Below, one piece after another: positions 5,027 through 8,374 of a stretch of DNA of 8,374 nucleotides. The notes beneath the pieces are model-generated. The model did no database searches and was not told the origin of the DNA. It was given only the letters and a program-made list of their open reading frames with translations. The translations under genes and the position numbers were made by a program. Position 1 is the first letter of the stretch. Each line of letters begins with the position of its first letter. Location of the stretch: assembly GCA_946886725.1 (NCBI GenBank), contig CAMPJF010000046.1, positions 1 through 8,374 on the forward strand. Reading direction: 5' to 3'. Origin of the DNA: an uncultured Candidatus Saccharibacteria bacterium. GTDB lineage: Bacteria; Patescibacteria; Saccharimonadia; Saccharimonadales; UBA6022.

Positions 5027-6019
5027 ATGTTCGATACCGCAAAACAACTCATCCTAGACGCAAAAAAAATTATTATTATCCAAGCCGAAAATCCCGATGG
5101 AGATTCCCTAGGAAGTTCGATTGCACTCGAAGAATTATTAGGCGATCAACAAAAGGATGTCGTCATGTATTGTCCTGTAGAAATACCGAAATACATGCGC
5201 TACATTCAGGGGTGGGATAGGGTAGTTACCCAATTTGATTCAACTGCAGATCTTGCTATCATCGTCGATACCGCAGCGGATGTGCTCATTACAAAAGTGC
5301 TTGAAACACCCGGTGTGCGCCATTTCCTCGAATCCCACCCCGTACTTGTCATTGATCATCACACGACCGAATCGAATCTATCATTCGACCATGCAATGCT
5401 TTCACAAGATGCGGTAGCAACAAGCGAAGTCATCTATAATCTTGCTGTACACTGCAATTGGCAGATAAATGCCCGAGCCGCAGAAAATATGCTTGTCGCT
5501 ATTTTATCCGACAGCCTTGGACTTTCGACACAAAACGTTACTGCAGATACATATTTTGTCGCCGGCAAGCTCACCGAACTTGGCGCGAAAGTCTCTGATA
5601 TCGAAGACCGTCGCCGAGAATTCATGAAGAAATCACCTGAAATTCTGGCTTATAAAGGTGAATTAATAACACGTATCGAGTATTTACTGGATGGTAAATT
5701 AGCAATCGTCCACATACCTTGGGATGATATCCAAAAATACAGTGATCAATACAACCCAAGCGTTCTTGTACTGGACGAGATGCGTCTGGTCGAGGGTGTC
5801 GAGCTGGGCGTCGCAATCAAAACATACCCTGATGGAAAAATCACTGGCAAACTTCGCGCCAATACACCGATTGCTGAACAGGTCGCTGGGTTCTTTGGCG
5901 GTGGCGGCCACAAATACGCAGCAGGCTTTCGTGCATACGAAAGCTACGATACAATCGTAGCAGAACTAGTAACCGCAACGGACAAGGCACTAAAAAATCA
6001 TGACGCTCCATCTGCATAA
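5027..6019 (+). CDS. DHH/DHHA1 family phosphoesterase (NrnA-like)
   Basis: A 330-residue cytoplasmic phosphoesterase of the type that includes NrnA (nanoRNA degradation and pAp dephosphorylation). Motif I is AENPDGDSLGSS (20-31), motif II IIVDTAAD (78-85), motif III VIDHHTTES (108-116) with Asp110-His111-His112, and motif IV ILSDSLGLS (159-167). The DHHA1 domain ends with GGGGHKYAAGF (291-301), the substrate-binding signature. In motif I the usual His of HxNPDxD is Ala20. The frame stays open upstream to an ATG at 4961, but that extension would translate the promoter block; ATG 5027 starts at the usual place, just before the first strand (FDTAKQLILDAKKIIII), and is preferred. The last 20 nt overlap cysS. 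NrnA-like activity is inferred from family; the exact substrate cannot be read from sequence. Confidence 0.9.
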   Translation: MFDTAKQLILDAKKIIIIQAENPDGDSLGSSIALEELLGDQQKDVVMYCPVEIPKYMRYIQGWDRVVTQFDSTADLAIIVDTAADVLITKVLETPGVRHFLESHPVLVIDHHTTESNLSFDHAMLSQDAVATSEVIYNLAVHCNWQINARAAENMLVAILSDSLGLSTQNVTADTYFVAGKLTELGAKVSDIEDRRREFMKKSPEILAYKGELITRIEYLLDGKLAIVHIPWDDIQKYSDQYNPSVLVLDEMRLVEGVELGVAIKTYPDGKITGKLRANTPIAEQVAGFFGGGGHKYAAGFRAYESYDTIVAELVTATDKALKNHDAPSA

Positions 6020-7481
6020 CACGCTAACCAAAAGGACTGAAGAATTTATTCCACAAAATGGCAACAAGGTGCTGCTGTATACATGCGGCCCGACCGTTTA
6101 TAACTACTTGCATGTCGGCAACTGGGCGGCATACATCTACTGGGACATCCTCGTTCGAACGCTTGCGGCAAATAATTTTGACGTCGAGCGCGTCATGAAC
6201 ATTACCGACGTCGGCCACTTAACTGGCGAAAATGAAGGCGACGCCGACACTGGTGAGGATAAATTACAAAAGGGCGCACGCCGAGAGGGAAAAACTGCCT
6301 GGCGAGTCGCCGAAATGTACTCGGAAGATTTTTTGGCTGGCATGGAAAAACTCGGAATGCTACTGCCCGAACATGTTACCAAAGCAACTGACTTCATCCC
6401 CCAACAACTTGATCTTGTTCGCATATTAAAGGAAAAAGGATTTACCTACCAAATTAACGACGGCATTTATTTCGATACGAGCAAGTTTCCGAGCTATGCT
6501 GACTTCGCTAGCCTCGACCTAGAGGCGCAAAAGGCAGGAGCTCGCGTTGAGTTCAACACCGACAAACGTAACCCAAGCGATTTTGCCTTGTGGAAGTTCA
6601 GTTCAGTGGGCGAGAAGCGCGACATGGAATGGCAGACACCTGATGATTTACTCGAACTACCACAACACGACGATGATGATCAAAAAATAATGGGATTTCC
6701 TGGCTGGCACCTAGAATGTTCGGCAATGTCTATGTCCATTTTAGGCCCGACACTCGATATTCATACTGGCGGCATCGATCATATTCCAGTGCATCACACT
6801 AATGAGATTGCGCAAAGCGAGAGCGCTAGCGGTGTACGTTTTTCTAACTATTGGCTGCACAATAACCATATAAAATCAAACGGCACAAAAATCAGCAAAA
6901 GCTTAGGCAACGGCTACACCCTGCAAGACCTAGCCGAGCGCGGATTTACACCAATGGATTACCGCATGTTCGTTTTGCAAAGCCAGTACCGCAGCGAAGG
7001 TAATTTTACGTTTGAAAACTTGATGGCGGCAAAGAACCGACTTCACCACTGGCGCAATATCGCAGTCCTGCGTCATCAGACGCACGATACGTTGACTGAC
7101 GACGGCGATAAGACAATCTCATTGCTTGCGACCTCGCAGGCAATCGTCGAGGCTCTCAGTAACGATCTCAATACACCCGATGCGCTACGCGTGATTGATC
7201 AGGCCTTTGCAAAATTCGACGGGAAAAGTCTTAAAGACATTCACCAACATGGCCTACGGCAAGCGCTTGAAACAATAGATGCAACACTAGGGTTGCAATT
7301 ACTCGACTCTACACCTGATATAGACGACGCCGCTAAACAACTTATCGTTGCGCGACAACGCGCCCGAGACGAGAAAGACTGGACAGCGTCCGATCGTATC
7401 AGGGATGAATTATCCAACCTTGGTATCCTCATCCGCGACACGAACAGCGGCAGCATCTGGGAATATGCTGAAAACAATTAG
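6000..7481 (+). CDS. cysS: Cysteinyl-tRNA synthetase
   Basis: Class I aminoacyl-tRNA synthetase that charges tRNA-Cys. At 493 residues it is a little longer than the common 460. The signature CGPTVYNYLHVGN (29-41) contains the HIGH motif as HVGN. KISKS (297-301) is the KMSKS loop. The zinc ligands are present: Cys29, Cys240 in GWHLECSAMS, and His265 and Glu269 in VHHTNE. The family's GGxDLxFPHHENE reads GGIDHIPVHHTNE. Between WKF (198-200) and GWH (235-237) the chain is about 17 residues longer than in E. coli CysRS and includes the acidic run QHDDDDQ (222-228). The C-terminal DWTASDRIRDEL (460-471) with IRDTNSGSIWE is typical. ATG 6000 gives the expected N-terminus (HLHNTLTKRTEEF). The 20-nt overlap with the preceding gene suggests translational coupling, and no strong ribosome-binding site is seen. 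Confidence 0.98.
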   Translation: MTLHLHNTLTKRTEEFIPQNGNKVLLYTCGPTVYNYLHVGNWAAYIYWDILVRTLAANNFDVERVMNITDVGHLTGENEGDADTGEDKLQKGARREGKTAWRVAEMYSEDFLAGMEKLGMLLPEHVTKATDFIPQQLDLVRILKEKGFTYQINDGIYFDTSKFPSYADFASLDLEAQKAGARVEFNTDKRNPSDFALWKFSSVGEKRDMEWQTPDDLLELPQHDDDDQKIMGFPGWHLECSAMSMSILGPTLDIHTGGIDHIPVHHTNEIAQSESASGVRFSNYWLHNNHIKSNGTKISKSLGNGYTLQDLAERGFTPMDYRMFVLQSQYRSEGNFTFENLMAAKNRLHHWRNIAVLRHQTHDTLTDDGDKTISLLATSQAIVEALSNDLNTPDALRVIDQAFAKFDGKSLKDIHQHGLRQALETIDATLGLQLLDSTPDIDDAAKQLIVARQRARDEKDWTASDRIRDELSNLGILIRDTNSGSIWEYAENN

Positions 7482-7496
7482 TTTTTGTTCTATACT
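7468..7496 (+). promoter_or_regulatory. Possible promoter for the small lysine-rich gene
   Basis: TATACT (7491-7496) with CTGAAA (7468-7473, 4 of 6 matches to TTGACA) at a 17-bp spacing, overlapping the end of cysS. The predicted start near 7503 gives a leader of about 33 nt with a weak AGAAAG (7522-7527) 8 nt before ATG 7536. The same TATACT box precedes ybaB. Confidence 0.45.
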
Positions 7497-7535
7497 AGAT
7501 TTGTTATTCGTTCCTACCAGTAGAAAGACACGATC

Positions 7536-7760
7536 ATGGCGATGAAGAAAAGCAACGCTCAGACAGCTAGCGTTAAAAAGCCGCTAGGTAAGTCCTCGAG
7601 CTCGGGGGCTAAGCATGTCAAAGTCGACAAATATAAAGCAAAGGCTGATTTGACACGCGCAGATCGCCAGAAGCTCGTCGACAGCCTGCCGTCCAGTCAG
7701 GGTCTACCGACTTCTAACAAGTCACCAAAGACAGACAAGAAAAAAGTCGAAGCACCGTAA
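7536..7760 (+). CDS. Small lysine-rich basic protein of unknown function
   Basis: A 74-residue protein with 16 Lys and 2 Arg against 6 acidic residues, rich in Ser, Ala and Thr. The N-terminal half is low complexity (KKPLGKSSSSGAKHVKVDKY, 14-33). The short stretch ADLTRADRQKLVDSLPSS (37-54) could form one helix, and the tail SPKTDKKKVEAP (63-74) is again basic. There is no signal peptide, membrane segment or Cys. The composition suggests a disordered protein that binds nucleic acid or the ribosome, but I recognise no family. Support for it being real: it fills the space between cysS and a terminator on the same strand, has a plausible promoter and leader, and nothing else is coded there. A chance open frame of this length remains possible. 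Confidence 0.65.
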   Translation: MAMKKSNAQTASVKKPLGKSSSSGAKHVKVDKYKAKADLTRADRQKLVDSLPSSQGLPTSNKSPKTDKKKVEAP

Positions 7761-7813
7761 TCACTGCGTTACGATGCTAGCCACAATGACTAAGGTTGTC
7801 GAAAATTTGGAAC

Positions 7814-7854
7814 GAATAAACCCCGCCAGGCGCAATGCTTCGCGGGGATTATTC
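7814..7854. terminator. Bidirectional intrinsic terminator between convergent genes
   Basis: GAATAA (7814-7819) and CCCCGC (7821-7826) pair with GCGGGG (7842-7847) and TTATTC (7849-7854), interrupted only by one A/A mismatch, around a 15-nt loop. On the + strand the GC stem is followed by ATTATTCTTT; on the - strand by TTTATTCG. It lies between two converging genes (ending at 7760 and 7868) and should stop transcription from both sides. Confidence 0.85.
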
Positions 7855-7867
7855 TTTGGGGATACTA

Positions 7868-8374
7868 CTAGTTATCGCCCTGTAATTTCTTTACAAGTTT
7901 CGCAAGCGGCTTTTCGCTGGTGTCACGATTATCTTTAGCGCGACTAAGATACTCTTCAAGCAGGACTTTGATACAACCTGCAATCGGAATCGAGATGATA
8001 CCGCCCGCTAGACCAAACACGTATAACCCAATCGTTACTGACGCAAGGACTGCTAATGCAGAGAGCTCAACCTTCTTCGACTGGATAGTCGGCGAAACGT
8101 AATTGTTTTCAATCTGTTGATATACGATAAAGAAGATAATAAATATCACACCAGCCGTAACATCGTTGAAGAGCAAAAGTAACGATATCAATATGCCAGC
8201 GATTGTCGCACCAAACATCGGGATGAGCGAAAGCGTGAACGCGATCGCTGCTGCAGGTAGTGCAAGGTTAGTCGGTACGTTCAAGAACAGACTCAGAATA
8301 AAGACCGTCAAACCAGACAACAAGCCGCCAATCCCCGAAACAGTCAACTGTCCCGTCACATATCCGGTTACGAC
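7868..8374 (-). CDS. AI-2E/UPF0118 family permease, C-terminal part (partial)
   Basis: The last 168 residues of a polytopic membrane protein read on the - strand, ending at TAG (7868-7870) and open to the right edge, so the true start lies outside the window. A GTG at 8357-8359 is only an internal Val codon: the frame continues upstream with VVTGY. Family features in order are GYVTGQLTVSGIGGLL near the left end, SLIPMFGATIAG (the family's 'lIPyiG...g'), YQQIENNYVSPTIQSKKVEL (the diagnostic qQiE.n...P...), and GLYVFGLAGGIISIPIAGCI (the final helix pair). It ends in a charged cytoplasmic tail with many Lys. Members of this family transport varied substrates, including autoinducer-2 export in E. 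coli TqsA and Na+/H+ antiport in others, so the cargo cannot be assigned. It converges on the small lysine-rich gene across a shared terminator. Confidence 0.92.
   Translation of the reverse strand, partial: VVTGYVTGQLTVSGIGGLLSGLTVFILSLFLNVPTNLALPAAAIAFTLSLIPMFGATIAGILISLLLLFNDVTAGVIFIIFFIVYQQIENNYVSPTIQSKKVELSALAVLASVTIGLYVFGLAGGIISIPIAGCIKVLLEEYLSRAKDNRDTSEKPLAKLVKKLQGDN

Noticed and set aside
8357..8359. GTG as a start codon for the AI-2E permease
   Set aside because: The frame continues upstream to the window edge with residues fitting the family (VVTGY before TGQL), and the family needs several more membrane helices, so this GTG is internal.
1..8374. tRNA, rRNA, CRISPR array, transposase or phage genes
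   Set aside because: No cloverleaf-like segment, spaced repeat series, transposase motif or integrase motif was seen on either strand.

Overview
The window is an ordinary-looking piece of a compact bacterial chromosome carrying mostly housekeeping genes. Nine of its ten genes lie on the + strand and one converges from the - strand. The combination of short intergenic gaps, start codons set directly against TATAAT boxes, and divergent versions of core proteins (a RecR that has lost most of its zinc finger, a DHH phosphoesterase with a substituted motif I His) suggests a Patescibacteria/CPR genome, plausibly Saccharibacteria (TM7). That placement is inference; no rRNA is present to confirm it. 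Every reading frame fits the standard bacterial code.

Layout: the 3' end of an unidentified gene (1-143) is followed closely by dnaB, the replicative helicase (163-1512). A 180-bp gap holds a possible weak terminator, a strong inverted repeat and an extended -10 promoter. It precedes a polytopic membrane protein resembling GT-C/ArnT-like glycosyltransferases (1693-3162). Next is the conserved ybaB-recR pair (3202-4115) with its own promoter and the only strong Shine-Dalgarno sequence in the window. A 130-bp AT-rich gap leads to a 240-aa protein that looks like a degenerate 2H phosphoesterase (4246-4968). Then come a DHH/DHHA1 phosphoesterase of the NrnA type (5027-6019) and cysS (6000-7481), which overlap by 20 nt. 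A small lysine-rich protein (7536-7760) ends the + strand run. A bidirectional terminator (about 7814-7854) separates it from the C-terminal part of an AI-2E/UPF0118-family permease on the - strand (7868-8374, start outside the window).

Functionally, dnaB, ybaB and recR concern DNA replication and repair; the DHH protein and possibly the 2H-like protein concern nucleotide or oligonucleotide turnover; cysS serves translation; the GT-C-like protein and the AI-2E permease are membrane proteins. I find no mobile element, CRISPR array, tRNA or defence cassette. The most interesting signal is regulatory: three genes begin within about 6-12 nt of a perfect TGnTATAAT box, two of them behind an identical 15-bp promoter block, implying leaderless or near-leaderless mRNAs, whereas ybaB has a normal leader with a Shine-Dalgarno site.
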